Shown here: positions 31,601 to 41,229 of the stretch, one piece after another | How the letters are laid out: each line of letters begins with the position of its first letter | Numbering within the stretch: position 1 is the stretch's first letter | From: Acanthopleura granulata | Taxonomy: Eukaryota > Mollusca > Polyplacophora > Chitonida > Chitonidae | Assembly (NCBI GenBank): GCA_016165875.1 | Contig: JABBOT010000013.1 | Location: forward strand, 13,406,014-13,470,013 | Direction of reading: 5' to 3' | Length of the DNA stretch: 64,000 nt | Notes under the pieces: generated by a model | Database searches by the model: none | Seen by the model: only the letters and a program-made list of their open reading frames with translations | Told to the model about the DNA's origin: nothing | Position numbers and translations under genes: made by a program

Positions 31601-32684
31601 GTAAACTTTCCTACCTGACTCGCTTCTTTGTCACATATTGTGACAGGACAAATATATATGTATGATGAAACATGTGATGTGTGTTTCTGATGCAGAACTT
31701 GTAAGTATAGAAATAAAGAACAGAATGTGGTATTCATTGTTGTTCAAGAGAGGAATCAGAAGTTTTCATTATATGTCCCCACCATACAGCATAATCATCC
31801 AAGATCGCTAAGAGAAATTTCCCGCGTTTCCGACAGGAACATTATAAAAAATTGTTATTTTCTGTGAGATCATCTGTGATGACATGCCTTAGAATCTTGA
31901 AAGGGAAAGACCACACAGAAATGAAGTTGTAGTGTGTGAAAATAGTACTTCAAACTATATCTGAAAATATTTTCATTGAATTTTTATTTTTAAATTTTTT
32001 TTCCACCAAATTAAATGCAGCGAAATGTTTTGAGTGTATGGTGGGTTTTTGCCCTTTGCCGACTTGTCTCTGGCATTTAAGTAAAAATTTGACGTAATGT
32101 TAGCTTTTTCATACATAGGCAAACATCATAGGAAAACTTTTCACATGACCTTTATTCAAAGCTGAGCATAAAGGCGTACAAAAAGTTTTCTGACGTCACT
32201 GGTAAACCACACTATTAATATGGTCCATAAAACCCACCATACAATCAAAACAGTTGACTGTGTTTAATTTAGTGAAAAGACCTAAAAAAGTCAAGGGAGG
32301 TATTTTAAAATATGGTTTTTAATGGCCTTTTCTTTCATCATAAGTTCATTTTTGTGCGGTCTATCCCTTAAAGTTAATGGATTTTCAGGCCATGCAAATA
32401 ACTGGAAAGGCCTTAGGAAAATATGACCTCAAAAACTCACCTTTGAAAATAACTTCCTTAGTTTAACGTCTTGATAAGAAAAAAATGTATACAAATGTTT
32501 GCACAAACCTTTCCTTCTTTGAAGGATACATTCCTGGAGTTCAAACAGCTCCCAGTGTCCGAAACGTTTCGTCGTGGAGTGGTAACCATGGCAACTATGG
32601 CGACGCTAAGATTCAGTCGAAGTGCAAAGTAGGTTAGGACTCCCCAGAAACAGAGGATGACCAAAATGAAACGTCTGGGGATTT
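21968..32684 (-). CDS. Gene B: SLC17-family MFS transporter with repeat C-tail (ten exons)
   Basis: Exons in coding order: 32684-32509, 31127-30894, 28783-28696, 27166-27071, 26850-26726, 26480-26331, 25065-24936, 24751-24596, 24024-23939 and 22624-21968. Every junction keeps frame and the joined 1,898 bases encode 631 residues after a split first codon, without a stop. Twelve membrane segments can be placed, with the SLC17 blocks FALRLNLSVA, GGILAQRIGGKR, YPGIH, HPNISHQERE, RICNLWG, NGLLSALPYL, SGYYVNHLDIAPR and ICAGIYVFGAI. The family exchanges anions across plasma or organelle membranes; substrate here is unknown. TM4 has GLAAG in place of the usual acidic motif. The usual length is about 480-580 residues; the extra length is a hydrophilic tail of [KR]-x-E-N-L-x hexads. 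Exon 2 uses a GC donor. The start codon lies in an unlocated upstream exon. Likely functional. Confidence 0.92.
22040..22395 (-). repeat. coding minisatellite: 18-bp unit, 108-bp higher-order unit
   Basis: On the plus strand GTTTTCTGGCCGT and TTAGGTTCTCTTGTAT alternate in 18-bp steps; a 108-bp block recurs almost unchanged. Because the unit is a multiple of three, copy changes alter tail length without shifting frame. Confidence 0.9.
22985..23110. mobile_element. SINE-1 and family S fragments in B intron 9
   Basis: CATATGACGGCGGTCAGCATTATGGTGG is the reverse of the SINE-1 body. It runs into AGAGTAACACCACAGCGGCG and GACAGCAGTATGATGTGTGG, the left end of family S. Confidence 0.5.
23238..23302 (+). 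mobile_element. SINE-2 tail
   Basis: CTCGCCACGATATGGCTGAG, ATATTGCCGATGTGGCGTTA and AGCCATAATC followed by (ATTC)n. It is the mirror of 23723-23785. Confidence 0.75.
23723..23785 (-). mobile_element. SINE-2 tail, inverted
   Basis: GAATGAATGAATGATTATGG, CTTAACGCCACATCGGCAAT and ATCTCAGCCATATCGTGGCG form a near-perfect reverse complement of 23238-23302. Both lie in gene B intron 9. Confidence 0.75.
23939..24024 (-). CDS. Gene B exon 9 (TM11)
   Basis: 86 bp between TTGCCAG and GTGAGTGT. Encodes GVLHGLCNAAASLSGFVAPY and MVGYILEEK. Phase 1 in, phase 0 out. In relic C this exon is eight bases shorter and triplicated. Confidence 0.9.
24021..24190 (-). repeat. exon 9 acceptor repeats (gene B)
   Basis: About three units with roughly 70-bp spacing, each with plus-strand [AG]CACCTG then a GTGGTC[AG]TGAAC-like and ACATGGACAAAAA block. 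The first unit is the real exon 9 start; the others lie upstream in the intron. Confidence 0.6.
24290..24640 (-). repeat. 61-bp array of exon 8 ends with donors (gene B)
   Basis: Plus-strand cores GTCCAGATGGTTGACATAGT (or diverged forms) recur near 24318, 24380, 24433, 24494, 24555 and 24616, about 61 bp apart. Each is preceded by a TTTACCTGAGAAT-like complement of the donor. The unit at 24616 is the true exon 8; five copies follow in intron 8. Confidence 0.82.
24596..24751 (-). CDS. Gene B exon 8 (TM9-TM10)
   Basis: 156 bp between GTTGCAG and GTAAGC. Encodes MVIPASLLVAVSYTGC (TM9), LFLTLAVGFSGLSFSG (TM10) and YYVNHLDIAPRFS, a well-known family block. Phase 1 at both ends. Confidence 0.92.
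24936..25065 (-). CDS. Gene B exon 7 (TM8)
   Basis: 130 bp between TCTTCCAG and GTTAGTG. Encodes NGLLSALPYLFCWMF then GFLSDFLQKK and NVRKLMTAAG. Phase 0 in, phase 1 out, which restores the frame between exons 6 and 8. The longer open frame overlapping it is in a different reading frame and is not the coding one. Confidence 0.9.
25405..25527 (+). mobile_element. SINE-1 3' half
   Basis: GGTTTCCCCCGGGCTATGTC, GACCACCGTCGTATAAGAGA, AATATTCTTGAGTAAGGCGT and AAATAAATAAAT. Lies in gene B intron 6; head absent. Confidence 0.7.
25810..25935. repeat. block shared with 5340-5480
   Basis: CCCCTTCTCGTGACAACGTT, ACTTTTCATTCC, GGTGAAAGCAATCGTGACGT and TTGAACATTTGCAG match CCCCTTCTCTTGACAGCGTT and following sequence upstream of gene A. 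Here it lies inside B intron 6, so it is not explained by the colinear duplication. Confidence 0.6.
26331..26480 (-). CDS. Gene B exon 6 (TM7)
   Basis: 150 bp between ACTTCTAG and GTAAGCTC. Encodes KLKTPWPSLLSSVPFWAMF, VTRICNLWGMFTMYSYLPRY and IEQVLHFDTKE. Confidence 0.9.
26726..26850 (-). CDS. Gene B exon 5 (TM6 and central loop)
   Basis: 125 bp between ACAACAG and GTAAGTAT. Encodes GVFGCALTVIWMLVISESP and HPNISHQEREHIEKTAKP. Confidence 0.9.
26990..27080 (-). repeat. repeated exon 4 donor (gene B)
   Basis: After the true donor (ATGG|GTAAGTG at 27070) the intron repeats GTTATGGGTAAATGC about 40 bases on. The matching layout is seen in gene A. Confidence 0.6.
27071..27166 (-). CDS. Gene B exon 4 (TM5)
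   Basis: 96 bp between GATTGTCAG-like acceptor (AATCAG) and GTAAGTG. Encodes TQLGSVLSQVVAGLLSDSQF and GGWPSVFYIMG. Confidence 0.9.
28320..28565 (+). mobile_element. SINE-1 copy with degraded head
   Basis: CCAATGCGGCAGCTGTTGTC, GTCCAGCTTATGCTGGCTTC, GTTTCCCCCGGGCTCTGCCC, GCCGTCGTATAAGTGAAATA and AATTAAATAAATAAATA. Lies in gene B intron 3. Confidence 0.8.
28696..28783 (-). CDS. Gene B exon 3 (TM4)
   Basis: 88 bp between CCTACAG and GTGAGTTC. Encodes GMAYPGIHVVLAKWTPWSEK and SRLSAIVFAG, with the conserved TM4 histidine. Confidence 0.9.
28935..29165 (-). repeat. ~75-bp array of exon 2 ends with donors (gene B intron 2)
   Basis: Reverse strand shows three decayed units: TCTACGGTACTGAAAGCTCT…GACTGCG|GTAAGTGTT, TCTACGGTCTAGTCGCGCTG…TAGCTGCG|GTAAGTGTG, and CTTCAGTCTGGTCGTACTGA. 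They mimic the end of exon 2 (YGLVVLR…GLAA). They lie 1.7 kb past the true exon 2 and just upstream of exon 3. Confidence 0.75.
29215..29560. repeat. A-rich low-complexity tract
   Basis: Degenerate AAAATGAAAACAAAACAAAA-type sequence in gene B intron 2. A T-rich tract of mirror character lies at 30560-30790 in the same intron. Confidence 0.6.
29862..29996 (-). mobile_element. SINE-1 3' half, inverted
   Basis: TTTATTTATTTATTTCACTGG, GACGTCGTACTCAAAAATAT, GCGACGGCTGCCAGCATTAT and CACGGCCATCCGCAGGTT. Confidence 0.7.
30560..30790. repeat. T-rich low-complexity tract
   Basis: TTTTATTTTGATTTGC-type degenerate sequence, roughly complementary in composition and word content to the A-rich tract at 29215-29560. 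Confidence 0.55.
30894..31127 (-). CDS. Gene B exon 2 (TM2, TM3; GC donor)
   Basis: 234 bp, VGEFTWDAEDQGLVLGGYYY to LRASLGLAA. The acceptor is TGAACAG; the donor is GCTGCG|GCAAGTGTG, a GC donor where gene A has GTAAGTGTG. The GC-donor consensus around it is good, so splicing is plausible. Confidence 0.88.
31165..31400 (+). mobile_element. family S copy in gene B intron 1
   Basis: AAAACCAGAGCAGAGACGAC, AGTGTAATAGTTGGCAAATG, GTCACACGTAACCAGTGAAA and AAGAAGTAACAACTTACATC. Absent from the matching gene A intron. Confidence 0.6.
31897..32371 (+). mobile_element. foldback MITE, copy 3
   Basis: Left end GAAAGGGAAAGACCACACAG and right end CATTTTTGTGCGGTCTATCC then CTTAA are inverted. Interior AAATGTTTTGAGTGTATGGT mirrors CCACCATACAATCAAAACAG. 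Lies in gene B intron 1; not present in gene A. Confidence 0.7.
32509..32684 (-). CDS. Gene B first recognised exon (TM1)
   Basis: 176 bp between CTGTCTACAG and GTTTGTGC. Encodes IPRRFILVILCFWG, FALRLNLSVAIVAMV and the loop NVSDTGSCLNSRNVSFKEGK with N-x-S sites. The first codon is split, so an upstream exon holds the start. Confidence 0.87.
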
Positions 32685-33300
32685 CTGTAGACAGAGAGAA
32701 ACCAATACGAAAGTACGTGTAATGTTTTATGTAAATAGAGAGAAACAAAACCGAAAAGCCCCGAGTTTTCTTTAAAGAGAAACTAAAGCAACCGTCCTGG
32801 ATACATGTGTTAACAGAAAGAGACCAAAAACTAAACGTCTGAGGGTTTATGTAACCAGAGGGAAACCAAATTTAAAAGTCTGAGGATTTCTCTAATGAGA
32901 GAGATTTCGAAAGTAAACATCGGGGCATTTCTGTAAACAGAGACATGCCAAAATCTAAACGCCAGAAAGTTTTTCTAAACACCGGAAACATGAAAGATAA
33001 ACGTCTGGGGATATCCATGAACAGGAGAGATGAAAACTAAACGTCTGAAGCTTTCTGTAGAGCGAGAGAGGGACCAAAGCGAAGTATCTGAGGATTTCTG
33101 TAAAGAAAGAAGACCAAAAAATGTAAACGTCTGGGGATTTCTGTGAGTAGAGAGTATTAGAGACGAAAAATAAACGTGTGAAGATTTCTGATAACAGAGG
33201 GATGCGAAAACGAAGATATTTACATTTTTTGATCAACTGAGACAGATCAAAACAAAACGCCGGAGGATTTATGCATATAGGGAAAGGGTGAAAAGAAAGA
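32685..33300 (-). repeat. tandem array of exon-1 acceptor units (gene B)
   Basis: About thirteen diverged units near 42-bp spacing. Plus-strand cores of TAAACGTCTGGGGATTTCTG type lie near 32755, 32835, 32875, 32913, 32955, 33000, 33038, 33085, 33124, 33172, 33215 and 33256. In reverse each gives an acceptor-like CTNTNCAG followed by AAATCCCCAGACGTTTA. Confidence 0.8.
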
Positions 33301-36060
33301 TATCGACATTGGCGTGAACAGAGGTTGTGTATTAAAGATGATCAAAGAACGCCTGGGCAACTCTCATACACGATACTCAATTTACCACATTCTAATATAT
33401 ATTTGGCATCCAGTCAATTTGGAACTGTTATATAGGCTCGAACAGTTATCCCATGATACAGAGAGCATGGCGTCAACAGCAAAATAACTACCTACTCTGC
33501 GGTGGTATGAATGAAACGCATAGATGAAGTAAGATAATTAATTTAAAATGCTGCCATTTTCTGCTAGGACAGACAAAGAGTATGTCCACAGGGTCTACAC
33601 CTCAGCGTCTGGTGTCACCGCCATGCGTCACTCATGCGTGCCTTTCGTTTTGGGTAACATACCAAACGGAAATAAAAGCAACATACTATTCATACTGGTC
33701 TGTATGTTCACTGCAGACTTTGGTTCCCTCTCCTTGTTTTGTATGCTGTATTCACAACTTCCAAATGGATAATGGGAATGGGGCTGCTGAATGCAAATGC
33801 TGTTTTTCTCATTGGTTTATACCTGGTGGATCCATTGCCTAGAAATGACAAATTGTTAATTTTGTACAAAATGGAATGTATAAACTGGAAGTGTAGGTTG
33901 TCTAAAATTACACCACGTAAGCTGACTAGGCAATGCAATTCATTTCAGTGTCCGTGGGGCGTTGTTGACAATAAAAAACGGTCAACAACGTCCGTGCGTC
34001 CCATTGCTTACTAAAATATTCGTTCAAGACCATTTGTCTCAGACCAATATGGCTGCAAGTCCGTATGACACTTGTGGTAAACAGCTTTCCTGAGGTCTGT
34101 GGTTCCAACCCGGCAGTTCGCTCCCCATCCTATAGATGAAAAGTTAATTAACTAATTAACCAGTTAACCAAATAGCTGACTGAATAAATAAATAAATAAT
34201 TAAATATATAAATAATATAGAAGATGTAAATGTCTTTTAACTCATAATAACTTCATTTTTGTGGGATCTTTCCCTTCAAACATTTACACGAAAGGTTAAA
34301 ATAAAACCCTGAGTTAGGTAATTGACAAGAGGCTGGATTTCATTTGTTGACAATTTGCTAGCTATCACACTGTCGTCGCAACTCCGGTTTTACTCTTTGT
34401 GCTGTAGTCTCTTGTGTTATAATTCTTGTCGCTAGGTCCACGGTTTGCAGAGCTTAAATGCAGATTTCAGGATTCACGGTGTATTGGGATATGAGGTTGC
34501 TGGATGCAAATGTTAGGGAATTCACGGTTCGCTTGGTTGCCCAAGTATATAGGTGAAACATTCTGTGGTATGGCGTTAAACGACAAATGAATCAAGAAAA
34601 AAAATAATAATTGAACTTTTCACTTAGCTGTCGGGTTTGCGGGTGAAGTAAGCCGGAAATATTGCTTTAAGCGAGTAAATAAACACCTTTCGGTCACGCT
34701 TCTCTACCATTACAAGCAGGACGTGTGACCTCATAACCAGCTTTGTTCATATAACACATTCTTACCTAGCCTAATAAATTAGACGTTGTATTCTACCGAT
34801 ACTACGTCCAACAGGGGTTCATTCCCAAAACCATGGGTATTTCCTATCCGTATTTAAACGATGTCTAGCCTTTAAAATCTGTATGTTTCTCAATCAACAA
34901 TGATTAGCCAAGGGTATCGACTTTTGAGCTACTATTGTAACGGTGTGAATCCTACCTCGAAAAACTCCACATTGCGGAGATTATCGGAATCTCTTGACGG
35001 CTGACTAAACATAGCGCACTGTGGGAATTTTTGACCGAAGCAACGGTCTAAAACAGCAGACATGGCCCTAACTTAAAAGGAAAGAACACATTTATACAGC
35101 CTATACCTTAAAAGAAAGAGCCTTACTTATGGTTAAATAAAAACTCTCAATTTTCTGGCCTAAGTGCTTGTTATTTGAATGTTTAATAGTTAAAGATCCA
35201 TGACTGAGAAATCTTTTTTAACTGATTGTTTGCGTCATCGTGCTTAGCTTTGCAAAGTAGCTTTCTTGTCTGTATGTAAAAAAAATCAGGTAGATAACGT
35301 AATGGAGGGCTTCAGTGGGGATTCCAGCACTAGTTCTGATGACAGTGAATGTAACTTCGGATTATAAGGCTACCGGTTTGAATCGCAGAGGCGTGAGGCT
35401 GAGAGTAGTAGTTCGACCGACCACGCATCAAGTGAGTGAGAACCGGGCTTTCTGGCTTTGACAGGGACAATCTGTGAAAGGACAGGTTGCGCTCTCTGCC
35501 TTCAGGACAGCGCAATTCAGACACATTTTGGTAGCCGACAGCCACGCATGTAGGCATGATGTGGCCCTCTAGTACATCTCAAACTCTTCCTTTTTAGAGT
35601 TGGCACAACAGAACTTAAAATCCACGATTGTCACGATGTACGAACATATTTAACTGAGACGTTAATGCACGTTAATTAAATGGAAGGAATAAAACCTTAA
35701 GCAGAGTGACGTCACAATGAATATTCAAGAGGAGGAAAGGAGGATTTTCACTGGACAAGCCTAAAACATGGAGGGACTTTCTATGTGCCCCGAATAGGTG
35801 GATTTTGTAAAAATAACGATGTTTAGAACATTTTGTCTCTTTTACGAAACCTTTAAAAATGTACAAAAAATATTATTCTACACAGTTTGTATAGCTATTT
35901 CATTTAAGGTGTAGATTGTATAAATGTTTTCTTTCCTTTTAAGAGTTATTACAGATTTTAAAGGCTCTGCAGCGTCTAATACGTATAGAAAAATACTCAT
36001 GGTTATCAAATGGGCTTCTGTTAAACGTTTCACCCGTAGCATACAGCGTCTAATTCATTA
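33301..36060. other. upstream flank of gene B, no gene recognised
   Basis: 33590-33860 matches the flank of gene A (AAATAAAAGCAACATACT, GTCTGTATGTTCACTG). 34260-34460 holds an inverted family S fragment next to a foldback-element end (34238-34281). A missing first coding exon of gene B may be here but could not be pinned down. Confidence 0.45.
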
Positions 36061-36302
36061 GACTCACGCTTACCGAGCCCCTAGAGTTAAATAACACTAG
36101 AGCAAAGTTGTGCTATAATGTGCTGAATGTTATACAGCAAACTTTTATGTGATTCTTTGTTTGATCGACTGAGGTTTAACCTTGCTTACAGCAACATTGC
36201 AAATGGCGACGGTGTCTTCTTTTAGACGGCCGGACCCAATACCGATATGTTTATACAGCGTCCTCTCCGAAACGTCAGGCCCATGACGTCACACTCGACG
36301 CA

Positions 36303-36303
<1 letters not shown>

Positions 36304-36354
<51 letters not shown>
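36304..36354. repeat. (TA)n microsatellite
   Basis: About 24 TA repeats with one interruption (ATGTATA). The matching left-unit site near 9255 has only a short ATATATATA. Confidence 0.9.
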
Positions 36355-36357
36355 ATG

Positions 36358-36624
36358 GAGGCCTCCGTGGCTCAGTCGGTCGGCGCGCTGACACAATGAC
36401 CCGAACCCTCCCACCAATGCGGTCGATGTGAGTTCAAGACCAACTCTTGCTGGCTTCCTCTCCTGCCGTACGTAGGAAGGTCTGCGAGCAACCTGCGGAT
36501 GGTCGTGAGCTTCCCCCGGGGCTCTGCCCGGTTTCCCCCCACCCATAAGGCTGGTCGCTGTGATGTAAGTGAAATATTCTTGAGTGCGGCGTAAAACACC
36601 AATCAAATAGATAAATAAATAAAT
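36358..36624 (+). mobile_element. SINE-1, full-length
   Basis: tRNA-like head GCCTCCGTGGCTCAGTCGGT (A box) and TGTGAGTTCAAGACC (B box), then GGATGGTCGTGAGCTTCCCC, GTGAAATATTCTTGAGTGCG and AAATAAATAAAT. It is inserted in a TA repeat with ATATATATA on both sides. Confidence 0.88.
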
Positions 36625-37384
36625 ATATATAGTGACATTATTGACATCGAGTCGGTGCATTGGTGTATTGGGAGTATCGGATAGTGCAAAACCACTATAT
36701 ACCAGAAGAGAAAGACATTAAAGTGAAAGACAGCGCATGTACTAAGTTAAATTTGCCGAAAAGGTTGGACACTATTATGTTTAATTTCGGTAAAGCATTT
36801 TTTCTAATAGCTACTACGCCAGCGGAAACTGACATCTGACCGTCCCATGTCGCCTGGCATGAAACGCAGCCGTTCTGTCTAGGCAGTGACGTATTCCTTT
36901 CAAGCAAGGAACACTCTTGTCATCTGAGACTGTAGTAAGCTGCTAGGCTTGTGTTTGTAGCTTAAGTATGTCAATTTATAACACGAAATGATCAAGAAAC
37001 GTACTCCTGCAACAACAAAATAGGCTGAAACTACTTTGCAGTGTTGTTCACCCAATTGTTATAATAAAAACACATATCATTAAAATAGGGTGCTGTCCCT
37101 ATGGTATTACATATTACATTGAAAGTCAACTAAGAACATTTACGTTACGGCTCCTAGCTCTCTGACAGGTCAGTTCCACGTAACCTTAAAAGTATTGCGC
37201 CTTCAGATCCCCAGTCGGCAGCACAATACTCCACACTTCAAACTAATATATTTCAGCAAGGAATTCATACAATTTACAAGTTGTTTTTACATTCAGGAGG
37301 AAAATTTGAAAATCGTTTTTAATGAACAATACCTCGCTCATGAGCTGTTCTTTAATGTTAATATAAAATGACTGTATAACATGG

Positions 37385-37490
37385 GGAGCAAAACCAGAGC
37401 AGTGCCACCAAGTGTGATAGCTGGTGAATGGGTAAATCCGGCCTCACTGCCAGTTCACCTAAGTCGTAAGGTTTTATTCTTTATCTGTTC
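37385..37490 (+). mobile_element. family S fragment
   Basis: GCAAAACCAGAGCAGTGCCA, AGTGTGATAGCTGGTGAATG and CCAGTTCACCTAAGTCGTAA. Confidence 0.5.
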
Positions 37491-37494
37491 ATCT

Positions 37495-37720
37495 AAATGT
37501 TTAAATAATAGAACCTAGGCGTCGAAACCGACATTCGTGTACCAGCCGTCAACCAAATTGGGCTTTTCCGATCAGTAATCACAGGATCAGTTTTCAAAAC
37601 GACAAATAAAACAAACCACCAAAGAACTAAGAAAGTGTATCTAATGTACAAAATAAGGACGGTTTCATGCAAGGAGAAGCAGTTAACAGCCATACACCAT
37701 GGTGAAAGCGAGTTTGGTAA
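37495..37720 (-). mobile_element. family R copy, inverted
   Basis: AACCTAGGCGTCGAAACCGA, CATTCGTGTACCAGCCGTCA, AAACGACAAATAAAACAAAC and CATGCAAGGAGAA, the reverse of 17610-17850. Confidence 0.65.
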
Positions 37721-38819
37721 AATAATTCTTTGATTTTAATTGCAATCTTTTGGACATAAATGGTCTAAAATTGTTATCGCAACCGTTATCGTCAACATAA
37801 ACGCAAGTGCGTTCATTGAGTTGCCTAGTTCGTTCCTGTATATATAATCCATATATATATATACAATCCTTTATAGCCATACCGGTGAAGTCAAAAGTCA
37901 GTGAATATGTCGCCACGCATATGTCCGACCGTTTAGTAGTGACTGCCTACAACGATATGCTTTTGTCTTTCTGTTGTCTGGAACACTGAAGAATCTTTTC
38001 TTAATTGTACCTAGAGAATATGAACTGTATACCCAATAGGTTGTATATGGCTATCTTGTTCATTTGATGATTTTTCTATTCTTAACACATTTGTGCATCT
38101 TTTTCTTTCTTATTACATACTCCATGAAACAACTGTGTACAAATTTGCACGTCCACAATGTATATGTATCACTGATACACACACCATTGTGGATATATTA
38201 CACAAATTACGCACATTGTGTATCACCGGTACACAAAAATTATGTGGATGTTCATTTTTGCCACAATAATGTGTACACTCGTACACAGTAGTTTTTGAGA
38301 GTAAATCACTTGACTTGGCTGAGAGACCTCTCGGAACAGCCAAGGTAGGTGGCTGTGTGCCATGTTTCATGGAAGGAATGTTTGGCTGTGTGGTTATTTT
38401 TCTGATTATACGCGTATAAAACTGTATCTTTTTGTGTACACAAATACGCTTTAGAAACACAACTTGCTTTGCACACAAGCAATCGGCCAAACACTCGTGG
38501 CCATTCGTTGTGACGGAATGACGTGATAATGCCAAGCTCTAATGACTCTCCATCTTAATTTATTTTAAAATTTAATTTACGCTTCAGGTGTCAGGATCTC
38601 GAAGGTGTCTTACATCTGACAATAGGCTTGGTCTTAACTTGTGGCATTATTCCTATACTTACATATGAATTTAAACGCCTTTTTTGTTCAGTTCTTAACA
38701 TGAAGGTTTATGACAACTCTTCGCATTAAGACTACTATTTCAATCAAGTTTTTCAAATGTTCTAAGACGGAACTCTCATTTAAACAAGAATTTTCCCTTT
38801 AAATACTTCCCATTTTATA

Positions 38820-38965
38820 TTCATCTTGGCTGGTATTGACACACTTTTATGATGCACTTATGTGTCATATGCCAAAGTTTAGGTTTACCTATTACATGGT
38901 TTTGGGAAGTATGGCTAGGGCACTAGGAATTTTTGGCATTTTTCTTTCTAACGTCGTTCCAACCC
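38820..38965 (-). pseudogene. decayed duplicate of the CARD-like exon
   Basis: ACTAGGAATTTTTGGCATTT, TTCTTTCTAACGTCGTTCCA aligns with TGGGAGTTTTTGGCAATTTC at 10643. Reverse translation gives W-N-D-V-R-K then stops and frame changes. Confidence 0.4.
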
Positions 38966-39058
38966 AGACTGGCCTTGTCTGTTGTCTTCTACGCTATCTA
39001 ATAAGGGATATCCCTCTTACACCTCCCCCATGTAAATAATCAACCTCAGAAACTGTGT

Positions 39059-39334
39059 GGCCTACGTGGCAGAAGCGGTTAGTGCGTTAGCTCAGCGCAA
39101 TGACATGTGAGCCTCTCAACAATGCCAGTCTCAGTTCAAATCCAGCTCATGCTGGGTTCCTCTCCGGCCATACATGCAATGGCTAGCCAACAACCTTCGA
39201 ATGGTCGTGGAATTCCGCCGGGCTCTGCCCGGTTTCCTCCCACCATAATGCTGGCTGCCGTCGTATAAGTGAAATATTCTTGAGTACAGCGTAAACACAA
39301 ATCAAATAAATAAATAAATAAATAAATAAATGAA
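39059..39334 (+). mobile_element. SINE-1, full-length
   Basis: GGCCTACGTGGCAGAAGCGG head, CAGTTCAAATCC B box, CGGTTTCCTCCCACCATAAT, CGTCGTATAAGTGAAATATT and a 36-bp (AAAT)n tail. No equivalent in the left unit. Confidence 0.85.
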
Positions 39335-40233
39335 AAAGTGCATAGAAAACATGTGGTTAATGTCATTGTAAGCCATTTTTAGGTTGTTTTTAATTGAAAG
39401 GCACTAAAACCGTTGATCACTGATCTGAAAAATAGAATTCTTTTCCAATTTTTTAACCTAGTGAAATGCTTATAAATTTCTGGAAACGGTTCGTTTCAAA
39501 GTTCATTTGACGAATGCATTGACAGCCGAATAAAGACATTTGTATGCATTTTGAATACAGAACTCTACCAATCTATGTTAAGTGGCAAAAAATGGGGGAG
39601 GGGGGAGACCTCACTAACCACAATGTATTGAGAAAAAACTGCCGTAGGAACCACTGTCCTAAACGCATTTTACATAATTGAAAAAAAATCTAAAAATATA
39701 ATCAAACTATATACCTGGAGAGTGTATTTGATTTTACATCATGCCTTGGCATGTCTTGTATTTAAGTAATATTTTTGTTTAAGTGATGCCGATGGCTCGG
39801 TTAAAAGGTATGAAAATGTCGTATAACCAGTCTGTCATTTTCGTGGAATAGAGGATTTGTCTTGGCAAGGACTCGAGTAGAGAAGTAAACCACTGTTTTC
39901 ATAGAAATATACTTGATCTGAAGACTCTCAGTGGATTACTTCTATCTCCTGATGGCCCGAGCTGGATTTTATGAAATTAACAAAACATACTATCACCATT
40001 TAAAATGTGAAAAAAGCAACAAAATTACCTCCAAATTATCAATGTAGTTAAATTTAATAATTCTGATTCTGGTGAAACCAAAGTAGAAGAAAGGGACCTA
40101 CCGTATCGAACGATTCAGCAAAATAACACTTCGTCACAGCTTTCCGCTGTCCAATACCGGAACCACCCATCTATGTCACCATACGCACATAGTTTGTTTA
40201 AATAGTTTAAGTGAAAAAAAATTAATACACCTA

Positions 40234-40585
40234 CACTGTAAAAACAAAAGGTGTAGTTTTACAGTAAAATGTGCTGGCAATTTTGTAACACCTAATTTTT
40301 ACTGTATATTTACACGTTGTCGTAAAGACAAAGTTAACTGTATATTTACCGAATATTCACCTCTTTAGTAATACTTCTTATATGTGAAGAATTACAATGG
40401 TTAATGGACTTACGGGCAACACATTTGTAAATTTACAGGTGTGATGAACATTTGCACCATATCTTATAATCCTACGGGAAAAGAGTGTAACATGACAGCA
40501 AATGGTTTATCTTCATTTTTACATTTGAATTCGCTGTTCCATTTTTAATCACTTTTTGATGCAAAATTACCTTTTTTTTGCAGTG
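40234..40585 (+). mobile_element. TA-flanked MITE with CACTG terminal inverted repeats
   Basis: Left end TA|CACTGTAAAAACAAAAGGTG and right end ACCTTTTTTTTGCAGTG|TA are inverted and bracketed by TA. In the left unit the flanking sequences (GTTTAAATAGTTTAAGT… and …TTACTGACC[AG]TGTCCAC) join near 11640-11710 without the element. TA duplication fits a Tc1/mariner-type non-autonomous element. Confidence 0.75.
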
Positions 40586-41229
40586 TACTTGTGAACACTT
40601 GGCTTACTGACCATGTCCACTTAAATATGACCCAATTCAGGGCCACGTCGCTTGAGAGAAAATGACATTAACAGTGACTGGTGTTGCTTTCTCTTCAAGA
40701 ATGATTTGATGCTTATTTGATTGTAATTGCATATGTCGCAGGAGGAGTTCACCTGTAAAAGAAAGTAGGCATCGTCTAAAAGGCTATCTGATGCAGCAAA
40801 TATGCAAATATGTTATACATTTTTTTACAGTTAATAAAATGAAAAGAAATTATTAAAGGGAATTTTTGTGGAGTTAATGAACAGGCTGAAGTGCATTGAC
40901 GTCACAGATTCTTTTTTGCTGCTAAACGGAATTAGGCGGTTACAGTTCCACATGAAATACAGGCATAGATGTCGTACTACATGTGTATTCGTTCTGAACA
41001 TTAAAATATACTAATTACTTGATGTTTAGCAGCTAAAAAGATTCTGGACAGTCACTTAGCTTCAGTTGTACCACATGATTCAAAAGTTCCCGGGGGTTCC
41101 ACCATATCAATCATTATGTTTATTTTTATCACTGTGAAAAAATGCCAAAAAATAAAGAAGACCATACATGGAATCAGCACGAAATGACCTTTTATATGAG
41201 GCGCTCTTTCAAATGAGGTGTTTCTTTTA

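Noticed and set aside
33548..34014. Overlapping plus-strand frames upstream of gene B
   Set aside because: They lie in the duplicated flank; the gene A counterpart has stops and indels that do not respect the frame.
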